DNA from: a virus
Virus record (IMG/VR): IMGVR_UViG_3300008259_000562
Coordinates: 1 to 36,247 of that record
Strand: one strand, 5' to 3'
DNA: 36,247 nt
In this document: one piece after another, positions 14,433-22,840 of the stretch
How positions within the stretch are numbered: position 1 is the first letter of the stretch
Layout of the letters: each line of letters begins with the position of its first letter
Notes under the pieces: generated by a model
Told to the model about the DNA's origin: nothing
The model's input: only the letters and a program-made list of their open reading frames with translations
Database searches by the model: none
Made by a program: the position numbers and the translations under genes

Positions 14433-14945
14433 CTATAACTTTACTTTAAACTTAATTAGTAAACCTATAACTATACCAAGTACCAAGATTATACCCGCCA
14501 TCCAAAAAAGCCTATTATTAGCCGTTTTAAGCCCCTTATCTTTCTCTTTAATACTTCCTTTAGCTTGGTTTAATTCATTCGTGTATTTGCCCAAAGAATC
14601 AAGCAAACGAGCCATTGCACGATTATCGGGTGCTTTTTGTCGGATGATAGTATCAACCGTTCGGATATTCCGAACAGTTCGGATGCGGATAGTATCGGTT
14701 GTAATGGAATCCTTTACTACTCGCAAGGTGTCTGTATGCTCAATGACAATACTATCCCCCTGAATAAAGAATAGTTTCTCCGTAGTATCACGCGGCGTAA
14801 GTACATCATAAACAGCCCCTACCTTTGCGATTGCATCGGGGTTAGATAGTACTTTATTAGTAGCCCACTTAATACCACAACCCGCAACTAGTACGGATAA
14901 ACATATGGTAAAAGCCATTCGGCGATTCGGTAGAACATTACACAT
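14433..14945 (-). CDS. Probable unimolecular spanin (u-spanin)
   Basis: The 170-aa protein combines an N-terminal lipoprotein signal (FTICLSVLVAGC, lipobox VAGC with Cys at residue 23), a long Thr/Asp/Arg-rich beta-like stretch (about 50-110), a coiled-coil segment (LLDSLGKYTNELNQAKGSI) and a C-terminal transmembrane helix (LFWMAGIILVLGIVIGLLI, about 145-163). A lipid anchor for the outer membrane plus an inner-membrane helix is the topology of T1 gp11-type u-spanins, which fuse outer and inner membranes in the last step of lysis. It is placed between holin candidates and endolysin. A start at Met10 is also possible. Confidence 0.7.
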   Translation of the reverse strand: MCNVLPNRRMAFTICLSVLVAGCGIKWATNKVLSNPDAIAKVGAVYDVLTPRDTTEKLFFIQGDSIVIEHTDTLRVVKDSITTDTIRIRTVRNIRTVDTIIRQKAPDNRAMARLLDSLGKYTNELNQAKGSIKEKDKGLKTANNRLFWMAGIILVLGIVIGLLIKFKVKL

Positions 14946-15018
14946 AGATTACGAGTGTTATAAGAGTAAGTAGGAAGAACACGCCTAACAATAGGTCGCT
15001 TGTTTGTTGTTGTTTCAT
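14938..15018 (-). CDS. Tiny membrane peptide (26 aa)
   Basis: It starts MKQQQTSDLLLGVFFLLTLITL, with one hydrophobic helix covering most of the peptide. The ATG overlaps the stop of the 37-aa gene (ATGA) and its stop overlaps the spanin start region. It resembles the 27-aa peptide at 29424-29507 in size and layout. Possible holin or antiholin accessory. Confidence 0.55.
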   Translation of the reverse strand: MKQQQTSDLLLGVFFLLTLITLVIYV

Positions 15019-15128
15019 ATAGTTGGTTTTGCTAATTCGGATGCTAACCATACAAGAAAACCGCCTACTGCGAATAAGGCAATGGCTAGTAAAGCATATA
15101 TGATACCATCTCTTAAATTAGATTTCAT
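15015..15128 (-). CDS. Tiny membrane protein (37 aa)
   Basis: It starts MKSNLRDGIIYALLAIALFAVGGFLVWL: a basic start, then one transmembrane helix (about 9-28) and a short polar tail. It follows a promoter-like element and terminator upstream and overlaps the next membrane peptide as ATGA. Candidate pinholin or antiholin by position only. Confidence 0.55.
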   Translation of the reverse strand: MKSNLRDGIIYALLAIALFAVGGFLVWLASELAKPTI

Positions 15129-15132
15129 AAAC

Positions 15133-15163
15133 CGAATATAAGTAAAATAAATATACCAACAAA
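15133..15163 (-). promoter_or_regulatory. Possible promoter of the distal lysis genes
   Basis: Minus-strand TTTG (15163-15160), a 19-nt spacer and TATATTCG (15140-15133), one mismatch from TAnnTTTG. It lies directly after the terminator hairpin at 15161-15183. Confidence 0.4.
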
Positions 15164-15183
15164 AAAACCGCTTGTTAGGCGGC
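15161..15183 (-). terminator. Terminator within the lysis region
   Basis: On the minus strand GCCGC pairs with GCGGT around a 7-nt loop and is followed by seven U residues. It sits directly after the holin-like gene ending at 15191, which separates it from the tiny membrane genes. Confidence 0.7.
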
Positions 15184-15190
15184 TTTCAGT

Positions 15191-15433
15191 TTATTTTGGT
15201 TGCTCATTCGGCAACTGCGCCATAAGAATAGCCGTTAATGCTCCGACCTTTACCGCCTTAGTGTGTAGTACTTCAAGCCATGACGGCGAAGTAATATCCA
15301 GATAAGCGAACAAGTCAGGAAGGAAAGCAACGATAGCAACCGCTCCGCTAATGGTTTGAATCCATTTAAAAAAGGTTGGGTTCTTAGTTGCGAACCTTCG
15401 CAGTAATTCTGTTAAAAATGTAGGTACTTTCAT
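15191..15433 (-). CDS. Holin-like membrane protein (80 aa)
   Basis: It starts MKVPTFLTELLRRFATK, with two hydrophobic stretches: TISGAVAIVAFLPDLFAYL (about 28-46) and VGALTAILMAQL (about 63-74). The chosen ATG (15433) lies in TAATATG right at the upstream stop. A longer ORF from 15457 would overlap it. Size, two helices and position beside spanin and endolysin fit a holin, but no named family was recognised. Confidence 0.6.
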   Translation of the reverse strand: MKVPTFLTELLRRFATKNPTFFKWIQTISGAVAIVAFLPDLFAYLDITSPSWLEVLHTKAVKVGALTAILMAQLPNEQPK

Positions 15434-15434
15434 A

Positions 15435-15665
15435 TTAGTGTGATTTAAAAAGTTCAATAAATTTATCTACGCAATAGCCAATTATACCCGCCAATGATAC
15501 TAGAATACCGCCACTCCATTTAACACGACTAATAAACCGTTCGTGCTTAGTGGTTGTATCTTCAACCCGCTTAACACGATGAATTAACCCTCCGTCATTA
15601 GTCAAAGGGTTACCAACTAATGCATTGTGTATATCGTCTATCTTCTTTTGGTATTCTAAGTCCAT
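15435..15665 (-). CDS. XhlA-like membrane-associated protein, possible holin partner
   Basis: The 76-aa protein has a coiled-coil-like N-terminal part (EYQKKIDDIHNALVGNPL, then HRVKRVEDTTTKHERFISRVK) and one transmembrane helix near the C-terminus (GGILVSLAGIIGYCVDKFI, about 52-70). This layout resembles XhlA/haemolysin-type lysis proteins. It lies between the exported 104-aa protein and the holin-like gene. Confidence 0.6.
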   Translation of the reverse strand: MDLEYQKKIDDIHNALVGNPLTNDGGLIHRVKRVEDTTTKHERFISRVKWSGGILVSLAGIIGYCVDKFIELFKSH

Positions 15666-15668
15666 TGG

Positions 15669-15983
15669 TTACTTTAGTTCTAGGCCTAGTGAAAAAATAA
15701 TATACTTATCAATTATTGCTAAATTTGGGTACTTGTGCAAAGTAGCCTTGTCAATTGGTACATTCTTATCGTATAGCTTTTTACCGTTACGGTCTAAGAT
15801 TTCAACGTAAGAATTACAACCTTGTGTTGTATCTCTACTAACTTGGAATAACTGCCATGTAATTTGATACGCTGTGTCTTTGGTTATCCAATTTTGCAGT
15901 ACTGGTTTAATTAGTACTGTGTTCTTCTGTGCTTGTGTACTTAGTGCGAATAGTATCGCAAGGGTTGTTAGGGTTTGTTTCAT
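15669..15983 (-). CDS. Small exported protein (104 aa)
   Basis: The N-terminus MKQTLTTLAILFALSTQAQ is a clear Sec signal peptide (basic start, hydrophobic core, AQA-type cleavage near residue 18). The mature part has about 85 residues, beta-rich (VLIKPVLQNWITKDTAYQITWQLFQV), with one Cys. No family was recognised. It follows by 8 nt the large fibre-like gene, which also carries a signal peptide, so the two may act together outside the cytoplasm or be periplasmic factors made at lysis. Confidence 0.65.
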   Translation of the reverse strand: MKQTLTTLAILFALSTQAQKNTVLIKPVLQNWITKDTAYQITWQLFQVSRDTTQGCNSYVEILDRNGKKLYDKNVPIDKATLHKYPNLAIIDKYIIFSLGLELK

Positions 15984-15990
15984 AATTAGT

Positions 15991-18120
15991 TTAGATTACT
16001 CGGTATGTAAATTGATAGGTTACTGTTATTCCCCCCCCTGACCCAAAGGCTGGGGCTTTCATTATAAACTTTGCCCTATCGTTTGTATCTTCTGCTATTA
16101 TAGCCATTGATACACCATCCCCATCCGCTGCATTATAGTATTTGGCTACGCCCCCACAATTTGAACGTATTGCAAAATTGCTTGAAATAGGCAAAGACAA
16201 TTGAAAATCAGTTAATGTACTATTTGATGTAGTTGTAATAGATACCTCCCCGCTAACCGTTACCACATCGCCAACCCTTGAATATTGAGCAGTGTTTGAT
16301 GTGCTACTACTTACGTTAGTTCCGTTAGTAATCGTCGGCGTATACGTTCCACTCGTCAAAGTCTGTACACTACCGTCAGCTATAAGGGCTTGGGTTGAAG
16401 TGACCCCTGACTTAATTAGTGATGAAGCCGTTACGCTGCTGCTTGCTGTGACTGCGCCTGTGGTATTTATTGTTAATCTTGCTGAACCGTTTGTTTGTAG
16501 TTCTATCCCTTGCCAATATGAATTTGGTGCAAATTGTGCAGTAGTCCCACCATACCCAACAATAGGAACTCCACTTGCTTTATAAAACAACGCTTCTACT
16601 GCCCCCGTAAACAACCCACTCCCCGCCACCTGCAAAGCATCTGTGCCGTTGTCGGTAGTGGTCTTGATGAGGGTGTTGCCGCCATTAAATGAATGGGATA
16701 AAGCATAATATCTTAACGGTATATTAGCTGAGGTTGCATCATTGTATGCATCAAATGACAAAACCCCCGAAACTTCACGAACTGCTAAATTATTATCTGT
16801 TCCAGTCCTTACTTTAAATTTTGCAAACGCTTCTATTGTAGAAGTTCCTACAACCAACCCACCGCTTGTCGTACCAAAACTACCCGCCCCACTCATAGAC
16901 AAACTTGTGCCGTTGAGAGAGCCTGTGAAAGTTCCCGCACCTGCAAATAAAGCACCTGAACCTGTTCCAACTGTTGAACCTAATGTTAAAGAACCTGTTG
17001 AATAAGCTAATATTAATTTGTCAGAAATAGCATCATTCCAAACAATATGGTTTGAAGAATTTACTTTGTTCTGCCATTGTATTGCTGTGTTGTTAAGATA
17101 TAATGAAGGGTCTGTTGCTTTAGTTACTTGAACATAATTGTTGAACACTCCTATTGTTCCATTTAATCCTCCCGTCAACGTTCCCCCACTCAACGGCAAA
17201 TACAACCCACTCCCAATACTTGATTGCGCTATCTTCCTAAGTTCTCCGTTGTTGCTTACGATTACGCTATCGGATGAACTACCGTTAGCCATGTTTTTTA
17301 AGAAAGCTGTACCGTTGCTGCTGCGTATGTTGCCCGAAAAATAGTTATTGGTTATTGATGAGTTACCTATCGTTACGGTGTTTGAGCCGTTTGATATAGC
17401 ACTATTACCAATAACTATTTGATTAGTTGATGTTGCAGTAGCAGATGCAGTTTGATGTCCTATATAAATAGAACTACTTGACGCTGTATTATTTGAAGTG
17501 CCAGCACCGAAATAAACCCCCGCCTCTGCGCCAATAGCAGTGTTTCGCTCACCTGTTAAATTTGTCTGTAATGCATTCGCACCAATAGCAGTGTTTCTAT
17601 CTGCTGTTGATAGAATTAATGCGCTTGTTCCAATTGCTGTGTTTTGATTATTGCTTACGTTTGAAGCTAAACTATTTGCGCCTATTGCCGTATTTGAAGT
17701 GCCTGACGTATTTACATTTAATGAACTTGAACCTACTGCTGTATTAGATGATATACTTCCCGCACCTCTACCAACGGTTAAACTATTCACAACAATATCA
17801 TTACTAAATGTTTTATTACCCCCTACCGTTTGCGTTCCAAATGTTCTTACCACTTGACTAAACAACGATGTCGTATCACTATACGGGATATACCCACCAC
17901 TCACCGCAAACAACAACGCCCTCGCCGTTCCCTTGTACTTGGCCATTACTACACTATCCGCTCTCCAATAGATAGCGTTACTATCCGCAGCGTTAAAATA
18001 TGAATCTAGCTTAGTGCCTACGTATAAGCCGTTGACGAAGCGGGTCTTGGCGCTCGTGGGATTACTTTGCCCGTAAGCGATACCAATTAACCCTACTAAT
18101 ATTATAACTATTCTTTTCAT
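15991..18120 (-). CDS. Large fibre/adhesin-like protein with signal peptide
   Basis: The 709-aa protein begins with a signal-peptide-like MKRIVIILVGLIGIAYGQ. After about 100 residues come YadA-head-like repeats of the type NTAIG-x-x-(A/S)L (residues about 125-200), then long Ser/Thr/Gly-rich beta segments with collagen/fibre-type LPLSGGTLTGGL motifs. The C-terminal beta domain (about 590-709) is GTYTPTITNGTNV...YSRVGDVVTVSG, a common phage tail-fibre tip. It is the last structural gene before lysis, the usual place of a receptor-binding fibre. A signal peptide is odd for a virion protein assembled in the cytoplasm. A run of eight G residues lies near the 3' end. Confidence 0.75.
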   Translation of the reverse strand: MKRIVIILVGLIGIAYGQSNPTSAKTRFVNGLYVGTKLDSYFNAADSNAIYWRADSVVMAKYKGTARALLFAVSGGYIPYSDTTSLFSQVVRTFGTQTVGGNKTFSNDIVVNSLTVGRGAGSISSNTAVGSSSLNVNTSGTSNTAIGANSLASNVSNNQNTAIGTSALILSTADRNTAIGANALQTNLTGERNTAIGAEAGVYFGAGTSNNTASSSSIYIGHQTASATATSTNQIVIGNSAISNGSNTVTIGNSSITNNYFSGNIRSSNGTAFLKNMANGSSSDSVIVSNNGELRKIAQSSIGSGLYLPLSGGTLTGGLNGTIGVFNNYVQVTKATDPSLYLNNTAIQWQNKVNSSNHIVWNDAISDKLILAYSTGSLTLGSTVGTGSGALFAGAGTFTGSLNGTSLSMSGAGSFGTTSGGLVVGTSTIEAFAKFKVRTGTDNNLAVREVSGVLSFDAYNDATSANIPLRYYALSHSFNGGNTLIKTTTDNGTDALQVAGSGLFTGAVEALFYKASGVPIVGYGGTTAQFAPNSYWQGIELQTNGSARLTINTTGAVTASSSVTASSLIKSGVTSTQALIADGSVQTLTSGTYTPTITNGTNVSSSTSNTAQYSRVGDVVTVSGEVSITTTSNSTLTDFQLSLPISSNFAIRSNCGGVAKYYNAADGDGVSMAIIAEDTNDRAKFIMKAPAFGSGGGITVTYQFTYRVI
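16031..16038. repeat. C8/G8 homopolymer in the fibre gene
   Basis: An uninterrupted run of eight C (G on the coding strand) lies about 15 codons before the fibre stop codon, in an otherwise AT-rich genome. It encodes SGGG. Confidence 0.6.
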
Positions 18121-18121
18121 A

Positions 18122-18808
18122 TTATTGACACATTATTATAAATTCTTCACCGTCTACCGTTGGCGTTGCTAATGTCAACACCCCCGTTGATATATTCCAC
18201 GTTCCACCGTTACCGCTTAACGTACCGATTGGTTGGATGGTTATGCCGCCCCTTGAACCGTATAACAAGTCCAATCCAATTGCACCGCTAAAGGTTAACG
18301 ATGTTTGACCTTCGGTTGCTGTAAGTTGGAATACTTGTACTATTGATCCGCCCGTAATGATAATGCCTCCTGGCGTTACGGTTGTTCCCGCCAAAGATGG
18401 TACTCCAGTACCTTGCAGTTGTATTGAATAGGTACTAAGGTTATCATCCGCTCCAACTGTTGTATGGGATATTAAATAACAAGTTCCCGTAAATATTGAC
18501 AAACCATTAACACCGCCGTTATCTATGATAAACTTAACTGTTAAAAGCTCCCTATTTATGATTGCACCTAACTGCGAAAGGTAGTTGTATTCTGTATTTA
18601 GGATAACAAACCCACTCCCTGAAATAGACCAGCTATTCATATCGGGTTTAAATTCCCTAAAGTTGGCAGAACTTTGGTTAGTAATTTCTTTTAGTTCTAA
18701 ATTGTTTGTTAAAGTACATTCTGTTGCACAGGCGAATGGAATGGATTCGTAAGTCGTTCCATCGTATTTATATAGTACTACATTACGCCCATTTATTAAT
18801 TCTGCCAT
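18122..18808 (-). CDS. Second tail-tube-like protein with extra C-terminal domain
   Basis: In this 228-aa protein residues 1-140 follow the TP901-1-type major tail protein pattern: GRNVVLYKYDG, PFACATECTLTNNLELKEITNQ, then NSWSISGSGFVI and a late beta strand STYSIQLQGTG. After a Gly/Thr linker (about 140-155) there is a beta domain of about 75 residues (QVFQLTATEGQTSLTF). It lies after the tail hub, far from the tail-tube gene at 23485-23922. It could be a tail-tip ring, a tube decoration or a terminal ring protein. Confidence 0.65.
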   Translation of the reverse strand: MAELINGRNVVLYKYDGTTYESIPFACATECTLTNNLELKEITNQSSANFREFKPDMNSWSISGSGFVILNTEYNYLSQLGAIINRELLTVKFIIDNGGVNGLSIFTGTCYLISHTTVGADDNLSTYSIQLQGTGVPSLAGTTVTPGGIIITGGSIVQVFQLTATEGQTSLTFSGAIGLDLLYGSRGGITIQPIGTLSGNGGTWNISTGVLTLATPTVDGEEFIIMCQ

Positions 18809-18812
18809 GTTA

Positions 18813-18820
18813 CAAATTTA
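18813..18820 (-). promoter_or_regulatory. -7 promoter box TAAATTTG
   Basis: An exact TAnnTTTG match on the minus strand ending 4 nt before the ATG of the 228-aa tail protein. No clear -33 element. Confidence 0.4.
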
Positions 18821-18838
18821 CGTTATTTTATAGACTAC

Positions 18839-21022
18839 CTAACAAGTGGCAACCTCTGTAATAACTCCACTTGCATTAATGCGATATGAGCGTGTTGTGT
18901 TGAAGTATGGAATAAAAAACTTATACCATAAAGTACCACCGCTAAAAGGAAGTGTTAAATTTATATCGTTGTAAATAACATCATTAACAACTGGTAAGAA
19001 TTGAGTAGAATATTTAGTTAATGTATAGGTAGCAAACAGACAAGCAGCCGCCGAACTCAATGCAGCGTTGTTGTGCATTGACAAGGCAATACCCGCCCCT
19101 ACACCGTTATCAAATACGGTTACTATATTGGCTTCTTGGTAGGTATTATCAATCTGCAAGTATGTACCGTAACATTCATTCCGTTTAGTGTCAAATGTGC
19201 TATTTCCTAATAAATACTTATTCCCTTGTACGCTTATCTGCGATGGGTCGCTATCTGTGAATGTAAGTACATCGGATGAGTAGAATGTACCCTCAATGGC
19301 TGCATCTATGTTAATGATATTCTGCCTTAACATATTAATGTAGTTTTGAAACATCAACTCCGCAAGGCTGAAATAGTTATCAACCCCGACACGCTCAAAC
19401 ATATACCATCCGTAAAGTTGACCGCCCGTACTATCGGTAATTGCACCATAAAATGCGGGTGTCTGTGCATCGCCCAATAGGTCTGTAGTATCCGTATTAT
19501 ACCCATGCGGGAACGCAATATCTTTGCGGTACGTATCGGTAGCGTTTATTTCAGCCGTCATTAAAACGCTCTTAAACTCGCTTGAATAGGTTATTTGGAA
19601 ATCTCCTATAATAATAGCCGATTGAGTATTAACGCCGCTACCTTGAATGAATACACCAAAGGATAAAGTTCCGTTTATTGGAGCGCCTGGAATTTCCTCT
19701 AAGTTTACAAGCGTGTTGTTTCCTTTGTCGTTTACCTTGTAATAGTCCGTTACTCCAATAGTAAACAATGCCCATTCGTTTGCATCTGTAAGATAGTATG
19801 TTGAACCACCACCCGCTATTAATAGTTTTATAATACAGTTAGGAAGCAATGCCCCACCGCCGTCTAAGTTAGCTGTTGTGTTGTATATCCTGAATTGAAC
19901 CTTTGGCGAATCTCCAACGCTTATAGGCATCGGAGTGCTGCTATCAATCTGCGCTAATGCCCCCGTTGTAACATCGCCTAAAGCAAGTATAAAAGCATTA
20001 ATCTGTTTATCTTGGTTCTCCTTTATTGCGACATAGCCCGTACCGCCAACTGTTTCAACCCAATTAGTCGCATCGTTGCCACTAAATAGTTTTAGGTCGG
20101 GATTGTAAAGTAGGTTGGACGGGAACTCAATCTTCTTGTAGCTTACGAAGTTATTATACCCTTTCTTGTATATCTTTAGTTGGCTATTGTTTACGAATAT
20201 CGCATCTGTTGGGATGTTTATATCTCCCGTATCTGTTCCATCGTTTAAATATCCAGTTGTAAGGCTGTATCTTGTCCAATAGCGTGTTGATTCGGTTTGT
20301 TGGTTAATTTGCACTATATTCCATTCACCATTAGCCATAAATATACGGCAACCCCAAGAAAGTAATATATCCCTCAAAACCCCTAAGCAATTAAACTTGT
20401 TTCTGCTTACTCCGCTTTCATCGGTTTCAACTTGCACAAAGTTATTGACCGCCATATATGCCTGATTCCAAGGCTCACTATTTGGGTTGTCGGTACGGTT
20501 GAACATCGTAGCCGAATAAATGCTTATACTGCTTTTAAGGTTCGGTTGTGTTGGATATTCTAGCGGTGTAAGACAATCGTAAAGTACTTGTAGTATCTGT
20601 AATCTATAATCGGTTATGGCTGTTGAATAGTCTATGTTCTGCAACATACCTAATCCGCAAATAGCATTGAATTGTAACTCTTTAAACCCCGTACTGAATA
20701 AGTATTGAACATTATCCGATAAAGCCCAACCTTGCCACTTTAAAACGCTATTAACGTACATTTTGACCCAATACTTACGGTCATCCATTGTAGTGAAATC
20801 GGGCATATTAGCAACATCATCTGTTACGTTAATGCCTATATTCAACTGACTTGCGTAGATAGGTTCAAACGGATCATCGGAAGATGGAATATATTGTAGT
20901 TGTATTGTTGTAGCATCGTAAGTAATAACGCTACCTACATAAGCATCTTCTAATAAGTCAATTACGATAGTGTCGTTTGATTGCGTTTCTTGCTGTATCT
21001 TATATTTAATACCGTATGCCAT
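18839..21022 (-). CDS. Tail hub/tip protein
   Basis: In this 727-aa protein the N-terminal 130 residues show the beta pattern of Bacteroidota-phage tail-tip proteins (YKIQQETQSNDTIVIDLLE, then VTDDVANMPDF, YWVKMYVNSVLKWQGW and LQFNAICGLGML). A long mixed region with many beta strands follows. Position right after the tape measure gene points to a Dit/Tal-like distal tail or tail-tip attachment protein. No enzymatic motif was seen. It begins in the TTAATATATGG context, 3 nt after the tape-measure stop when read in the reverse sense. Confidence 0.7.
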   Translation of the reverse strand: MAYGIKYKIQQETQSNDTIVIDLLEDAYVGSVITYDATTIQLQYIPSSDDPFEPIYASQLNIGINVTDDVANMPDFTTMDDRKYWVKMYVNSVLKWQGWALSDNVQYLFSTGFKELQFNAICGLGMLQNIDYSTAITDYRLQILQVLYDCLTPLEYPTQPNLKSSISIYSATMFNRTDNPNSEPWNQAYMAVNNFVQVETDESGVSRNKFNCLGVLRDILLSWGCRIFMANGEWNIVQINQQTESTRYWTRYSLTTGYLNDGTDTGDINIPTDAIFVNNSQLKIYKKGYNNFVSYKKIEFPSNLLYNPDLKLFSGNDATNWVETVGGTGYVAIKENQDKQINAFILALGDVTTGALAQIDSSTPMPISVGDSPKVQFRIYNTTANLDGGGALLPNCIIKLLIAGGGSTYYLTDANEWALFTIGVTDYYKVNDKGNNTLVNLEEIPGAPINGTLSFGVFIQGSGVNTQSAIIIGDFQITYSSEFKSVLMTAEINATDTYRKDIAFPHGYNTDTTDLLGDAQTPAFYGAITDSTGGQLYGWYMFERVGVDNYFSLAELMFQNYINMLRQNIINIDAAIEGTFYSSDVLTFTDSDPSQISVQGNKYLLGNSTFDTKRNECYGTYLQIDNTYQEANIVTVFDNGVGAGIALSMHNNAALSSAAACLFATYTLTKYSTQFLPVVNDVIYNDINLTLPFSGGTLWYKFFIPYFNTTRSYRINASGVITEVATC

Positions 21023-21025
21023 ATA

Positions 21026-22840
21026 TTAATTTCCTCGTCTAAGGTCTAAGTTTACCCCCGCACGTTGTAATGCCATAACAAGGTCTTGACCTCTTAATAT
21101 TACTTGTGTTGAACCACCTTGCATTGAACTGCCTTGACTTTGCATCGCACCCATATTCATCATATTGCTAGTAAGGTTCTTAAACTGCTTAGGGTTTAAT
21201 ACTGCTTCTGTCCCATGTAACATAACGGGATAACCCGACTTAGGCCCTGAAGCTATACCGCCATCTGCGAAGCCCATAAGCCCTTTGAATATATCTAAGA
21301 ATGAACCACCTCCACCAGCCGCACCCGCTACTGCACTTGTTCCACCACTTAACCCCGCAAGAATAGCCTTAAATATTAATGCTCTTGCTATCATAGCCGT
21401 AAGGTCAATGATTAGCTTCCTAAACACATTTCCCAACGCTTCACCAATATCTTGACCTTGCAACATTGCGTTACCAAGTGAAGTAAAAGCCGACATAGCA
21501 ACGTTAGTCATAGCTGCAGCCGCTTCTTCATTCATTGTTGTTAGTCGTAATGCGTTGGCGTAGTCTAGTTGTACTTGTGTTGCAGCAATAACCGCTTGTG
21601 TTCTTGCTACCATCGCTTCGTTTCCACTCGCTTCTGGTGCTTGTACTTCTGCAGAACGAACACCACGAGTAGAAACATCCCTCATCCCTTGCTGTTGCAA
21701 GATACGAGCATATTGCAACTCTTTGATGTAGTTAGCAACCGCATCGGTAACGCTTACTACTTTAGTTTTCTGCGTGTCAAATGATAAGTTAAGACCGTTA
21801 CTCGCTTGAATAAACGGCTGCATTGCATTGAATGAACCTTTAATCTTATTCTCTAACGCTGTGTATAATGGCAATAATTCGTCTAGCTGTTTTTGTGCTG
21901 CTCGTCCTTCGGCTTGTAACCCCTTGAATGGGTTTATTTTTCCCGCCGCCGTTGCGAACTTATCCCCCTCTAATACTTGCTGATTAGTAACGCTCTTAGC
22001 CGTTGCTACTTTACGTTCTGCAACCGCTATCTTTTCAGCGATGTCTAACTGCTCTTTAATTATTGGTATTAGTCTTTCCTCTGCTGCTTGTAGGGCAATC
22101 TTAGCCTTTAACGCTACTACGATTTGGTCGTAAGCAGTACCTAGCTTACCCGCTAAAATATCTTCTTGAGATAACCCACTAAGGTAAGCGGGATAGTCTT
22201 TTTGCAAGTCCTTAACCGCTTGAATACGTTGGTTAAGTGGAATATTAGCATTAGCCGCAACCGAAGCTAATTCTTTGAATGATATTATCTCTTTTGCTGC
22301 ACTATTTTTAAACCCGTCTATACTTTTCTTTAGTTCTTCATTCGCTTTGCTTAGGCTGCTTGTACCCTTAAACAATGCCGCTATTTCATCGCCGAATGTT
22401 AGTAGTAAAGCACTACCCACCGACAATGCCAACCCCAACCCCGCTGGGCCAATCAATGAACCAGCTAACGATTTCAACGCACCGCCCGTACTTCCGCTTT
22501 CAGCCTTTAATCTTTGGAAACTTTCAAGTAATGGGTTAAGGTTATTCTGTATGCCTATAAACCCGAAAGGGGCATCTTGTGCAACCCTGCCTAAGTTAGT
22601 TAATGCGTTAGCTGCTTGGTTGCTGCCTTTGGTTACCTTATTGGATGCTGTATTAGAAAGCGCATCCATTTCGCCCTTTAACTTGCGAATTTCATCTTGT
22701 AGCTTAATAACACCTTGAACCTCTGTTGTCTTTCTAAGTTGCTTTTGTAGAACTAGCAACCTATCATCCATTAGCTTCAAATCGGCTAACGCCCTTTTCT
22801 GCTCAACTGTTATGTCAATCCGTAGGGTTTCCGTTGCCAT
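21026..22840 (-). CDS. Tape measure protein
   Basis: The 604-aa protein has an N-terminal coiled coil (LADLKLMDDRLLVLQKQLRK and on to about 70), a hydrophobic segment (LIGPAGLGLALSVGSALLL, about 128-147), helical central parts and a second hydrophobic region (LIIDLTAMIARALIFKAILA, about 483-502). It ends with the classic FADGGIASGPKSGYPVMLHG-type segment. It sets tail length. By the usual 1.5 angstrom per residue the tail would be about 90 nm. It overlaps the end of the frameshifted chaperone gene by 26 nt, as normal for siphovirus tail operons. Confidence 0.9.
   Translation of the reverse strand: MATETLRIDITVEQKRALADLKLMDDRLLVLQKQLRKTTEVQGVIKLQDEIRKLKGEMDALSNTASNKVTKGSNQAANALTNLGRVAQDAPFGFIGIQNNLNPLLESFQRLKAESGSTGGALKSLAGSLIGPAGLGLALSVGSALLLTFGDEIAALFKGTSSLSKANEELKKSIDGFKNSAAKEIISFKELASVAANANIPLNQRIQAVKDLQKDYPAYLSGLSQEDILAGKLGTAYDQIVVALKAKIALQAAEERLIPIIKEQLDIAEKIAVAERKVATAKSVTNQQVLEGDKFATAAGKINPFKGLQAEGRAAQKQLDELLPLYTALENKIKGSFNAMQPFIQASNGLNLSFDTQKTKVVSVTDAVANYIKELQYARILQQQGMRDVSTRGVRSAEVQAPEASGNEAMVARTQAVIAATQVQLDYANALRLTTMNEEAAAAMTNVAMSAFTSLGNAMLQGQDIGEALGNVFRKLIIDLTAMIARALIFKAILAGLSGGTSAVAGAAGGGGSFLDIFKGLMGFADGGIASGPKSGYPVMLHGTEAVLNPKQFKNLTSNMMNMGAMQSQGSSMQGGSTQVILRGQDLVMALQRAGVNLDLRRGN

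Noticed and set aside
16292-17857. Several plus-strand open frames inside the fibre gene
   Set aside because: They are antisense shadows of a repetitive Ser/Thr/Gly-rich minus gene, have no operon context and give proline/valine-rich low-complexity products.
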